Below, piece by piece: positions 8,652-20,552 of a stretch of DNA of 64,000 bases. A model generated the notes under the pieces. It saw only the letters and a program-made list of their open reading frames with translations. It made no database searches and was not told the origin of the DNA. Numbering within the stretch: position 1 is the first letter of the stretch; each line of letters begins with the position of its first letter. The stretch is from Endosaccharibacter trunci (GTDB lineage Bacteria > Pseudomonadota > Alphaproteobacteria > Acetobacterales > Acetobacteraceae): positions 496,001 through 560,000 of the forward strand of contig JAMSKV010000001.1 in the NCBI GenBank assembly GCA_024515975.1, written 5' to 3'. The position numbers and the translations under genes are program-made.

Positions 8652-8670
8652 GGACCGCTCCGTGCGGTCC
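8652..8670 (+). other. Hairpin in the ahpC leader
   Basis: GGACCGC-TCCGT-GCGGTCC is a perfect 7-bp stem with a 5-base loop about 30 bases before the ahpC start and upstream of the AGGAG ribosome site. It could stabilise the mRNA 5' end or be part of an operator; nothing distinguishes these from sequence alone. Confidence 0.4.
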
Positions 8671-8699
8671 CGTATCTCCAGCCCAACAGGAGCCTCTCA

Positions 8700-9254
8700 A
8701 TGCTGACAGTCGGCGATACCTTTCCTTCTTTCACGCTTACGGCGGTCAAGGGCGGTCCGGCCGGCATCGACCTGAAGACGGCCTTCACCGAGATCAGCGA
8801 CCAGACCGATGCCGGCAAATGGAAGCTGGTCTTCTTCTGGCCCAAGGACTTCACCTTCGTGTGTCCGACCGAGATCGTCGCTTTCGGCAAGCTGAACGGC
8901 GAGTTCGCCGACCGCGATACCGTGGTCTACGGCGTGTCCACCGATAGCGAGTTCGTGCACCTGAACTGGCGCTTGCACCACGAGGATCTCCGCACCCTGG
9001 AGATCCCGATGCTGGCCGATATCAAGCGCGAACTGGCGCAGGCCACCGGCGTGCTGTCCCGTACGGAGGGCGTGGCCCTTCGCGCCACCTTCCTGGTCGA
9101 TCCCGACAATATCGTCCGCTACGCGTCGGTGAACGATCTCTCCGTCGGTCGCAATCCGCAGGAAGTGTTACGCGTGCTCGACGCCCTGCAGAGCGACGAG
9201 CTGTGCCCGTGCAACTGGAACAAGGGCGAAGAGCACCTCCGTCCGGCGGCCTGA
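8700..9254 (+). CDS. ahpC: Alkyl hydroperoxide reductase AhpC (peroxiredoxin)
   Basis: AhpC reduces H2O2 and organic peroxides in the cytoplasm. The 184-residue protein carries the peroxidatic Cys55 in FTFVCPTEI and a C-terminal LCPCNW motif with Cys169 and Cys171. That extra cysteine resembles AhpC proteins reduced by AhpD instead of AhpF, which fits the ahpD gene 89 bases downstream. The ATG is preceded by AGGAG at good spacing; the much longer open frame upstream runs antisense through oxyR and is not coding. OxyR control is likely from the divergent arrangement. Confidence 0.96.
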   Translation: MLTVGDTFPSFTLTAVKGGPAGIDLKTAFTEISDQTDAGKWKLVFFWPKDFTFVCPTEIVAFGKLNGEFADRDTVVYGVSTDSEFVHLNWRLHHEDLRTLEIPMLADIKRELAQATGVLSRTEGVALRATFLVDPDNIVRYASVNDLSVGRNPQEVLRVLDALQSDELCPCNWNKGEEHLRPAA

Positions 9255-9343
9255 TCCCGCTATCCCCAGGCGGGGCACAGCGCGGTCTCGGCCGCGCCCG
9301 TGTCCCGCTCGTTCGTTCCAACGCCCAGCCAGGAGACGACGCC

Positions 9344-9889
9344 ATGTCGATCGAATCGCTCAAGGCCCGGATCCCCGACTATGCCAAGGATCTCCGGCTC
9401 AATCTCGGCTCGCTCGCCAACGAGACCGTTCTGACCCAGCAGCAGCTCGCCGGCAGCTTCGTCGCGTCCGCCCTGGCGTCGCGCAACGAGATCGTCTCGC
9501 AGGCCGTGCTGGCCGAGTTCGGGCCGAAGCTCAGCCCGGAAGCCCTGGATGCGGCCAAGGCCGCCGCCTCCATCATGGGGATGAACAACATCTACTACCG
9601 TTTCGTGCATCTCGTCGGCGGCGATTACGGCAACCTGCCGGCACGCCTGCGCATGAACGTCATCGGCAAGCCCGGCGTCGACAAGGTCGATTTCGAGCTG
9701 TGGTCGCTGGCGGTCTCGGCCATCAACGGCTGCGGCATGTGCCTCGAAAGCCATGAGAAGACAGTGCGTGCGCACGGGCTGACGACGGAGCAGGTTCAGG
9801 CCGCGGTGCGCATCGCCGCCGTCGTGCACGCCGTTGCCGCCACCATCGAAGGCGAAGAATCGGCTGCCACGATCGCACAAGCGGCCTGA
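9344..9889 (+). CDS. ahpD: Alkyl hydroperoxidase AhpD
   Basis: AhpD passes electrons from lipoamide adaptors to AhpC and has weak peroxidase activity of its own. The 181-residue protein is all-alpha in character and contains the CxxC motif [11 protein letters not shown] with Cys130, Cys133 and His137, as in the carboxymuconolactone decarboxylase fold. It is cotranscribed with ahpC. In mycobacteria AhpD is recharged by dihydrolipoamide dehydrogenase through a lipoylated partner; the lpd and lipoyl-domain genes of this window could serve that role, which is inference. Confidence 0.94.
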   Translation: MSIESLKARIPDYAKDLRLNLGSLANETVLTQQQLAGSFVASALASRNEIVSQAVLAEFGPKLSPEALDAAKAAASIMGMNNIYYRFVHLVGGDYGNLPARLRMNVIGKPGVDKVDFELWSLAVSAINGCGMCLESHEKTVRAHGLTTEQVQAAVRIAAVVHAVAATIEGEESAATIAQAA

Positions 9890-9946
9890 GACACCCGCCC
9901 GCTCCGGCTGTCCGGCGGACAGTCGGGGCTGGCTGCCGGCGGTTTC

Positions 9947-10326
9947 TCAGCGGGTATCCTGCTTCGGCTGCCACCGCTCGATCTTCGTTCCGTCCGGATC
10001 CAGAATCCAGGCGAAATCCCTGATGGGGTTGGAGTCGTCGTATTTGAGCACGTGTACGCCCGTTGCAGCGCTGCGCGCCAGGACGGAAGAGAGATCGTCC
10101 ACCGTGAAATTCAGCATCATGTCACGGTCGACGGCGCCATGTAGGTCGTCGCGCGGGCAAGGGCGTTGAGCACCAAGACAGGAGGATGGCCTTCGGCGTC
10201 ATAGCGCAGCGTCACGCCAAGCACGTCGCGATACCGGTGACGTGGCCTCGTGGAGAGGCCTGGGCAGGCTCTCAGCAAAAATCTTCCGGCCATCGGGAGG
10301 GTCGGCAGAGCGGCGAACAGCTCCAT
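9947..10326 (-). pseudogene. Frameshifted VOC-family (glyoxalase/bleomycin-resistance) protein
   Basis: Two minus-strand frames together recall a vicinal-oxygen-chelate protein. The first, from MELFAALPTL at 10326, contains RYRDVLGVTLRYDAEG and ends at a stop near 10117. The second supplies the C-terminal half, with FTVDDL, KYDDSNPI and WILDPDGTKIERWQP, and ends at 9947. The frame change falls at about 10117-10160. The N-terminal segment before RYRDVLG also looks degenerate. It could be a decaying gene or a sequencing error; no coding need is evident. It lies downstream of ahpD in convergent orientation. Confidence 0.65.
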
Positions 10327-10353
10327 GAGGCCGTCCCTCGACCGGACACCATC

Positions 10354-10680
10354 CTAGTAGAGCTTGTTCTTGCCGTAGGGCACGACCAGCTCGTTCGGCT
10401 CGGCGAGGTTCAGCATCGCCCGCGAGCGCTCGTCCAGCGTGTCGGCATCCAGGGAGCGATCGCGCAGTCCCGAGACGCGCTGCGTCCAGGATGCCTGCTC
10501 GGCTTTTGCCGCCGCTTCGGCGGCGTTGGCCTCGCTCAGCAGATGAAGCTGGTTGCGGTAGGTGCGCAGCCCGTGATCGCCCTGGGTGGCGTTCCAGCCG
10601 AAATATCCGACCAGGGACAGGAAGAACAGCGGCGGCAGAACGGCCTTCACCTTGCGTTTCACCGCGCGCATGAAACTCAT
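10354..10680 (-). CDS. FtsB/DivIC-like septum formation initiator
   Basis: This 108-residue protein has a short cytoplasmic start rich in Lys and Arg, one membrane segment (about 15-30, PPLFFLSLVGYFGW) and a following helical stretch rich in Ala, Glu and Gln (about 38-66) that could form a coiled coil. A C-terminal NLAEPNELVVPY motif matches FtsB-like proteins. FtsB bridges FtsL and FtsQ in the division complex. The gene lies downstream of eno on the same strand, an arrangement known for ftsB in many proteobacteria. The gene name is left open because the family is short and poorly conserved. Confidence 0.8.
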   Translation of the reverse strand: MSFMRAVKRKVKAVLPPLFFLSLVGYFGWNATQGDHGLRTYRNQLHLLSEANAAEAAAKAEQASWTQRVSGLRDRSLDADTLDERSRAMLNLAEPNELVVPYGKNKLY

Positions 10681-10810
10681 GGGTTCGAAACTCCTGTCGG
10701 ACCGGTCGAGGGAAAGAGCCTAGCCCGGTCCGGGTGCTAGGAGATGCGCGGAACGACAGCGCGACGCGAAAACGCCGCACTGTGTCCTTATCGCAACAGA
10801 AAGCGACCGG

Positions 10811-12205
<1,395 letters not shown>

Positions 12206-12230
12206 TCACCGATTGCCGGAGTTTCGACTG

Positions 12231-12704
12231 ATGAGGACCTTGCCGCTGCTCGCCATCCTGCTCGGTTTGGCCGGCCTGATCCCGTTCGTGGCGGGAACGG
12301 CGGCGATCCTGTTCTACCCGGCCGATATGCCGGTGCCGCGTCTGGTGGGCGGCGTGGTCGGATACGGTGCGGTGATCCTGTCCTTCCTGGGCGCGGTCCA
12401 TTGGGGCCTCGCGCTGGCGGACGACCCGGTGGTCTCGCCCCATCGTGGCCGCATCACCGCCGCGCGGCTGGCGCTGGGCGTGCTGCCGTCCCTGGCGGGC
12501 TGGGCCGCGCTTCTGCTGCTGCTGACCGAGCGGCCGCGTCTGGCTCTGGTGCTGCTTTTGCTCGGGTTCGCGGTGGTGACGGCGGTGGAAACGCGTGCGG
12601 GCCGCGCCGGGCACATGCCGCGCGGCTATCTGCCGCTGCGATGGCTGCTCAGCGCGGTGGTGATCCTGTGCCTGGGCGCCATCCTGCTCGCCCGTCTGTT
12701 CTGA
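12231..12704 (+). CDS. DUF3429 family membrane protein
   Basis: The 157-residue protein is almost entirely hydrophobic, with about five membrane segments. It contains the pattern LGLAGLIPF near the N-terminus and a conserved YGAVILSFLGAVHWG segment typical of DUF3429. Its function is unknown. The ATG was chosen because it directly precedes the first membrane helix; the long upstream extension overlaps the eno promoter region and is charged. It is divergent from eno, and no partner gene is evident. Confidence 0.8.
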   Translation: MRTLPLLAILLGLAGLIPFVAGTAAILFYPADMPVPRLVGGVVGYGAVILSFLGAVHWGLALADDPVVSPHRGRITAARLALGVLPSLAGWAALLLLLTERPRLALVLLLLGFAVVTAVETRAGRAGHMPRGYLPLRWLLSAVVILCLGAILLARLF

Positions 12705-12806
12705 GGTTCCCGGCCAGGGCGCGGATGGGAAGCCAGGCACAGAAGCAGCCGGAGGACGGCGCGGCTCCGCCGGGGAGGCGATGCCGGCCGGCGGCTTCGG
12801 CGTCGC

Positions 12807-13283
12807 TCAGCCGCGTCCCGAGACGGCGACCAGCTCGATCCTGAACACCAGCGCCGCGTCCGGCGGGATCGGGCCCGCGCCCTTGGCGCCGTAGGCCAGG
12901 TTGGGCGGAACGTAGAACGTCCAGACATCGCCCGGACGCATCAGCTGCAGACCCTCGGTCCAGCCCTTGATGACCTGATCGAGTGGCAGGGTGACGATCT
13001 GGCCCTTGGAATCGTCGAAGGTTGCGCCGTCGGACAGTTTGCCGACGTAGTTGACCATGACGCTGTCCGTGGCGGTCGGATGCGGGCCTGTTTTGTCGCC
13101 GGATTCCTCGACCTTGTATTCGAGGCCGGAGGGGAGGGTGACCACGCCCGGTTCGGATGCCTTCTGCTTCAGGAAGGCCTGCGCCTGTTCGGCCGGGGTC
13201 AGCGGGGCGGGTTTCGCTTCGGCGGCGCCGAAGCCCAGGGCGCCGAGAAGAAGAACGGTCAGGGACGTGCGACGGATGCTCAT
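12807..13283 (-). CDS. Exported FKBP-type peptidyl-prolyl isomerase
   Basis: The 158-residue protein starts with a signal peptide (basic start, hydrophobic LTVLLLGALGFGAA, cut near AEA at about 23). An FKBP domain follows with VMVNYVGKLSDGATFD, the GWTEGLQLMRPGD segment and the PPNLAYGAKGAG loop. Such proteins speed proline isomerisation during folding in the periplasm or at the outer membrane. No lipobox cysteine is present. Its stop faces the stop of the DUF3429 gene, and the next gene on its strand side is the TonB receptor. Confidence 0.92.
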   Translation of the reverse strand: MSIRRTSLTVLLLGALGFGAAEAKPAPLTPAEQAQAFLKQKASEPGVVTLPSGLEYKVEESGDKTGPHPTATDSVMVNYVGKLSDGATFDDSKGQIVTLPLDQVIKGWTEGLQLMRPGDVWTFYVPPNLAYGAKGAGPIPPDAALVFRIELVAVSGRG

Positions 13284-13387
13284 GGTGCCTTCTGGGGTGC
13301 CTCTGGCTGGACGATCGCCGCGTCCATAGCAGCGATCGCCGCCCCTGGCACCCGGCAGCCGTTGCGGGCTGCCGGAGGACCGGGTGA

Positions 13388-15805
13388 TCAGAACGCCGTC
13401 GACAGGGTGGCGGCGATGTAGAAGCCCGGCTGGAGGTAGTAGGCCGGAGCGCTGCCGGCGATGGTGCTGCCGAACACGCCCTTGGTCGTCTGGGCGTTGT
13501 TCTGCACCGTGTAGACGCCGGTGCGGTAGGTGGCGCCGGTCAGGTTGCCCGTGTTGATCTGGATCTGCGGCGACTTAAAGCGGCCGAAGCTGTGGAAGCG
13601 GTAGCCGCCATACACGCTGTTGGTGATGTACCAGGGCATGCTCTCGTCGTTCATGAACGTCGAATACTGCTTGCCGACATAATCCAGATCGGCGCCCAGG
13701 AAGACGGTGCCGTCGTCATAGTCCAGGCCGAACTTCGCCTGCACGTGCGGGCTGGCGATCGCCTGCTTGCCCGCGGTCGGCAGATAATCGTTGATTGTCT
13801 TGCCGTTGAGGGTGCCGGTCGCTGCCAGGTTGTTGTCGATCGTCGCGTCCAGATACTCGAACGCGGCATAGGGCCGGATGTGGAACAGGATCGGCCGGGT
13901 CGAAAGCTGGATGTCGACGCCGCGTGTGGTCTGGCCGCCGGCATTCACCGTCGAGCTATAGGGCGTGTTGCCGACAAAATAGTTCAGCGAGATCTGACGG
14001 TTGGTGAAGTTGTAGTTGAAGAACGAGATCGACCCGACGATCAGCGGACCGGTATAGCGATAGCCGACTTCCTCGGAGATCGAGTATTCCGACTTGATGC
14101 TGCCGCCCTGCTGCGAGATCTTGCCGCTCGTGTTGCTGTACTGATCGGCCAGCGAGGTGTTGCTCGGCGCCCGGAAGTTGGTGGCTCCGCTCACGTAGAT
14201 CTGGTTGCGAGGGTCGAACTGCCAGGAAATGCCGAGCTGCGGCAGCGGCAGGGCGTCGTTCACGTTGCGGCTGTAGGCGGTGCCGGGAATACGGTTGGTC
14301 AGCGCGCGGCTAACCATCGTCTCCTTGAAACCGGCATCGACATGCAGGCGATCGTCGAAGTAGCTGGCGTGATCGCCCAGGAACACCATGTTGATCTGGG
14401 TGATCGTCGTGTAGTCACGCGCGTAGTACTGCTTGCCGTTCGGCAGGATGTAATTGTCCTGGACGCCCCAGACGTTGTTGGGGATGCCGGTCTGCTGGTC
14501 CACATGCCCGATCGGCGAGAACTGCAGCAGGTTGGAGTATTCGTACCACCAGCCCGCGGTGACCGTGTTGTGCTTGTCGATCTCGATATTCGCCTTGATC
14601 GTGTTGCCGGGGCGGAACTGCTCCTGGTTCGACGGCGAGAAGGCGATGACGCTCGTCTTCGAATTGATGCGGCCGTCGCCGTTCAGGTCGAGATTGACCT
14701 TCTGCGAGCCGTAATAGGTCGAACCCTCGGTCAGCGTGGTGGCGCCGGTGCCGTTGCCGATGCCGTGCCAGAAATAGGGGGTATCGTCGATCGAGAGGCG
14801 CGGCGTGACCACGATATGCACCGGCGCCACCGCGATCACGTTCTCGAACGGATTCTGGTGCAGCAGGTAGAAGTTGGTCGGGTTGTAGGCCGAGGCGCCG
14901 CTGCCGATCGACTTCGGGCCGAGCCAGGTCGCGCCGTAGGAGTTGCTGTTGCCCTTCTCGATCAGGTTGAAATAGTTCGCCTGAGTGACGCCGCCGTTAT
15001 TGTAGCTGTCGTTCACCTGGTCGTTGTAGGACACCGTCAGGCCGGCATGGCTGCCGTTGCTCCAGTCCTTCACCACTTTGAAATCGTAGTGCTTCTTCTC
15101 GGCGCCGCCCGGGCCTTCCCAATTGTTGGCGTGGGTATGGGAGAAGGCGAACATGGCGCGGATGCCGCTGTTGCCGATCAGGCCGGTGTCGAGACGGATG
15201 AACTCGCGGTTCAGCTTGTAGGTGCCATAGGTCACGTCGAGCAGGCCGCCGGCACGCTTCGCCGGATCCTTCATGGTGGCTTCCACCAGGCCGCCCGCTG
15301 CGCTGATCACCGGAGAATCCAGATTGGTGGTGCCGGGCTGCAGCGACACCGTTTCCAGATCCTCGGCTTCGAGCACCTCGTTGGAATAGAACTGGCCGCC
15401 GCCGACATCGTTCAGCGGCGCGCCGTCCAGCAGGTAGCCCTGCTCGGAGGTGTCCAGACCGCGCACGCGCGACGTGCCCGAATACAGGCCGTACGGATCG
15501 ACATCCGTCACGTTGGTCGAGGGCAGCATGCGCAGGAGCTGCTGCATGTTGGTGGTCGGCGACTGCTTGGCGATGAAGTCGCGGGTGATGGTCTGCACCG
15601 CCTTGGGCGCGGTCTCGACGCGCATCAGCCCGGCGCCGGGCGAGGTGGTGCGGGTGGAGCGGCCGGTGACCGTCACGGTCTCGCTGTTCGCGGCGGCGGC
15701 TTTCGCGCTGCTCGCGGCGGGCGCGGTTTGAGCGACGGCCGCCGTGGCGAGACAGGTCATGGCGGTGGTGGCCAGAAGAGCGGCGAGGCTGGTTCGGGTC
15801 AGCAT
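13388..15805 (-). CDS. TonB-dependent outer-membrane receptor
   Basis: The 805-residue protein has a signal peptide (cut after AAVAQ, about residue 26), a TonB-box-like segment ETVTVTG (42-48), a plug domain with VRGLDTSEQGYLLDGAP, and a beta-barrel that ends in phenylalanine (AATLSTAF), as usual for outer-membrane proteins. It imports a ligand using energy from TonB-ExbBD. The ligand is not evident: no siderophore, sugar or cobalamin gene is adjacent, and the cobalamin-regulated genes lie over 20 kb away. The gene is monocistronic and has a relatively AT-rich upstream region. Confidence 0.92.
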   Translation of the reverse strand: MLTRTSLAALLATTAMTCLATAAVAQTAPAASSAKAAAANSETVTVTGRSTRTTSPGAGLMRVETAPKAVQTITRDFIAKQSPTTNMQQLLRMLPSTNVTDVDPYGLYSGTSRVRGLDTSEQGYLLDGAPLNDVGGGQFYSNEVLEAEDLETVSLQPGTTNLDSPVISAAGGLVEATMKDPAKRAGGLLDVTYGTYKLNREFIRLDTGLIGNSGIRAMFAFSHTHANNWEGPGGAEKKHYDFKVVKDWSNGSHAGLTVSYNDQVNDSYNNGGVTQANYFNLIEKGNSNSYGATWLGPKSIGSGASAYNPTNFYLLHQNPFENVIAVAPVHIVVTPRLSIDDTPYFWHGIGNGTGATTLTEGSTYYGSQKVNLDLNGDGRINSKTSVIAFSPSNQEQFRPGNTIKANIEIDKHNTVTAGWWYEYSNLLQFSPIGHVDQQTGIPNNVWGVQDNYILPNGKQYYARDYTTITQINMVFLGDHASYFDDRLHVDAGFKETMVSRALTNRIPGTAYSRNVNDALPLPQLGISWQFDPRNQIYVSGATNFRAPSNTSLADQYSNTSGKISQQGGSIKSEYSISEEVGYRYTGPLIVGSISFFNYNFTNRQISLNYFVGNTPYSSTVNAGGQTTRGVDIQLSTRPILFHIRPYAAFEYLDATIDNNLAATGTLNGKTINDYLPTAGKQAIASPHVQAKFGLDYDDGTVFLGADLDYVGKQYSTFMNDESMPWYITNSVYGGYRFHSFGRFKSPQIQINTGNLTGATYRTGVYTVQNNAQTTKGVFGSTIAGSAPAYYLQPGFYIAATLSTAF

Positions 15806-16136
15806 GTCGGTGGATGCGCCTTGGCAGGGGGTAAACCGTGCCGCGCTTCTATCGCGTCGAAGTGATCGACGGTAAGGAAACCTGACTGTTGGGACGGGAT
15901 TCAGACCAGAACGTGATCATTCCGCAACAGTCATTGTCATAAAAATGCAATAAGTGAGCAGAACGCTGCTTATGCTGCACAAAATTCCGGCAGAATCGCC
16001 GCGACGACGGAAATTCATCGCGCACTGAGCTGCAATCTTTTGAAATGAGCGAATCAATGGCCGCTGCCCCCGCATCGTCGCGAGGGTTAGCGGCCGACCG
16101 CCTACGCGCCTTGGATGGAGCTACACGTCCCGGGCG
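15806..16136. other. Intergenic region upstream of the TonB receptor
   Basis: About 330 bases lie between the start of the receptor and the stop of pyrG, both on the minus strand. The part at about 15910-15985 is clearly richer in A and T than its surroundings and probably contains the receptor promoter. I looked for a Fur-like GATAATGATAATCATTATC palindrome and for a cobalamin riboswitch and saw neither. No small gene is apparent. Confidence 0.5.
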
Positions 16137-19131
<2,995 letters not shown>

Positions 19132-19156
19132 CGCAGCACCCCGGTGACGGACGTGT

Positions 19157-19612
19157 TCAGTGCTTGGGGGCGTCCTGGCCGGGAACCGGGATCGCCGGTG
19201 CCGGGCCGGTCGGGGCGGGAGTCACGGGCGCGACGCTGGCCGGTGCCTTGGGCGCCGCGGCGGGGGAGGGCGCGGCCGGCGCCGTGCCCGGGATCGGCGC
19301 GGCGGGAAGCGCGGGGGCAGTCGCGCCGGGGGCGGCGGCGGGCGCGGTCTCCGGCAGGTTCAGGATATCGCGCGAATGGCCGGCCGTGCCGCGATTCATC
19401 ACCGCCAGGGCCAGGGACAGCGCCATGAAGATGGCGGCCAGGATGCTGGTGGTGCGGGTCAGCAGGTTGGCGGTGCCGCGGCCGCTCATGAACGAGCCCA
19501 TGCCCTGGCTGGAGCCGATGCCGAGACCGCCGCCCTCGCTGCGCTGCACGAGCACGGTGGCGATCAGGGTCAGCGTGACCAGCAGATGAAGAACGAGCAG
19601 CACGGTGATCAT
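19157..19612 (-). CDS. secG: Preprotein translocase subunit SecG with Ala/Pro-rich tail
   Basis: SecG is an accessory subunit of the SecYEG export channel. The first 75 residues contain two membrane helices (VLLVLHLLVTLTLIATVLV and SILAAIFMALSLALAVM) joined by the conserved QRSEGGGLG and GRGTANLLTR segments. The remaining 70 or so residues are a low-complexity Ala/Pro/Gly extension that many alphaproteobacterial SecG proteins carry in some form. It follows tpiA on the same strand, the usual tpiA-secG order. Confidence 0.93.
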   Translation of the reverse strand: MITVLLVLHLLVTLTLIATVLVQRSEGGGLGIGSSQGMGSFMSGRGTANLLTRTTSILAAIFMALSLALAVMNRGTAGHSRDILNLPETAPAAAPGATAPALPAAPIPGTAPAAPSPAAAPKAPASVAPVTPAPTGPAPAIPVPGQDAPKH

Positions 19613-19631
19613 GATGGAAAAGGTCCGGCGT

Positions 19632-20393
19632 TCAACGGTTCGGGCCGGACACGGCGGCCCGGGCGATGGACAGGAAATCCTGCGGCTTCAGGCTGGCGCC
19701 GCCCACCAGGGCGCCGCCCACCTCGGGCACGCCCAGCAGGGCGGCGGCGTTGGTGGCGTTGACGGAGCCGCCATAGAGGATGCGCACAGAAGCGCCCTTG
19801 TCGCCGAACTGGCGGACCAGCTCGGCGCGGATGAAGCCGTGCATGGCGGCGACGTCGTCCTCGGTCGCGGTGCGTCCGGTGCCGATCGCCCAGACCGGCT
19901 CATAGGCGACCACGCCCGGCCCGTCGGCGAAATCGTTCGGCAGCGAGCCCTTCAGCTGCCAGCCCACCACGTCGTCCTGCTGGCCGGCCGCGCGCTGCTC
20001 CTCGGTCTCGCCGACGCAGACGATCGGCACGAGACCGGCCGCGCGGGCGGCCACCACCTTCTCGCGCACGGTCTCGTCCAGCTCGTGATGGTTCTGCCGG
20101 CGCTCCGAATGGCCCAGGACGATATGGGTGCAGCCCAGCTCCGGCAGCATCGGCGCGGCGACGTCGCCGGTATGCGCGCCGCCGGCGGCGACCGAACAAT
20201 CCTGCGCACCCAGGGCTACGTCCGAGCCGTTCAGGATTCGGCCCACGGCCTGCAGATGCACGAAGGGCGGGCACACCAGCAGCTCGGCGCCGATGCCGTC
20301 GCGCGGCGCGTCCAGCAGCGCACGCGCCAGCGCTTCCGCGGCGGCGAGCGTTCCGTTCATCTTCCAATTGCCGGCGATCAGCTGACGCGTCAT
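19632..20393 (-). CDS. tpiA: Triosephosphate isomerase
   Basis: This glycolytic enzyme interconverts dihydroxyacetone phosphate and glyceraldehyde 3-phosphate. The 253-residue protein has the N-terminal AGNWKMNG with the active-site lysine, GHSERR with the catalytic histidine, AYEPVWAIGTG with the catalytic glutamate, and YGGSVN near the C-terminus. Length is normal. It is divergent from the PpiD-like gene and precedes secG. Confidence 0.98.
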   Translation of the reverse strand: MTRQLIAGNWKMNGTLAAAEALARALLDAPRDGIGAELLVCPPFVHLQAVGRILNGSDVALGAQDCSVAAGGAHTGDVAAPMLPELGCTHIVLGHSERRQNHHELDETVREKVVAARAAGLVPIVCVGETEEQRAAGQQDDVVGWQLKGSLPNDFADGPGVVAYEPVWAIGTGRTATEDDVAAMHGFIRAELVRQFGDKGASVRILYGGSVNATNAAALLGVPEVGGALVGGASLKPQDFLSIARAAVSGPNR

Positions 20394-20552
20394 GGGCTCG
20401 ATCCTGGCGGCCGGCTCCGAACCGGCAGGCCCCTCCTGGTGATGCGGCGCAGATAGACCATGCCGGCCGCACGCATGACAAGCGCCGGCTCTGCCCTTAT
20501 GGTCCGCCGCCCGTTCCGGATCGCCGGAATGCCCCCAGATGCCGGATCATCC

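Noticed and set aside
13592-15865. 757-residue plus-strand frame opposite the TonB receptor
   Set aside because: A shadow of the receptor gene, rich in Val, Arg, Gly and His, without domains.
15806-16136. Fur box or cobalamin riboswitch upstream of the TonB receptor
   Set aside because: Neither the Fur palindrome nor the B12-box elements were found in the gap; only increased A+T content is seen.
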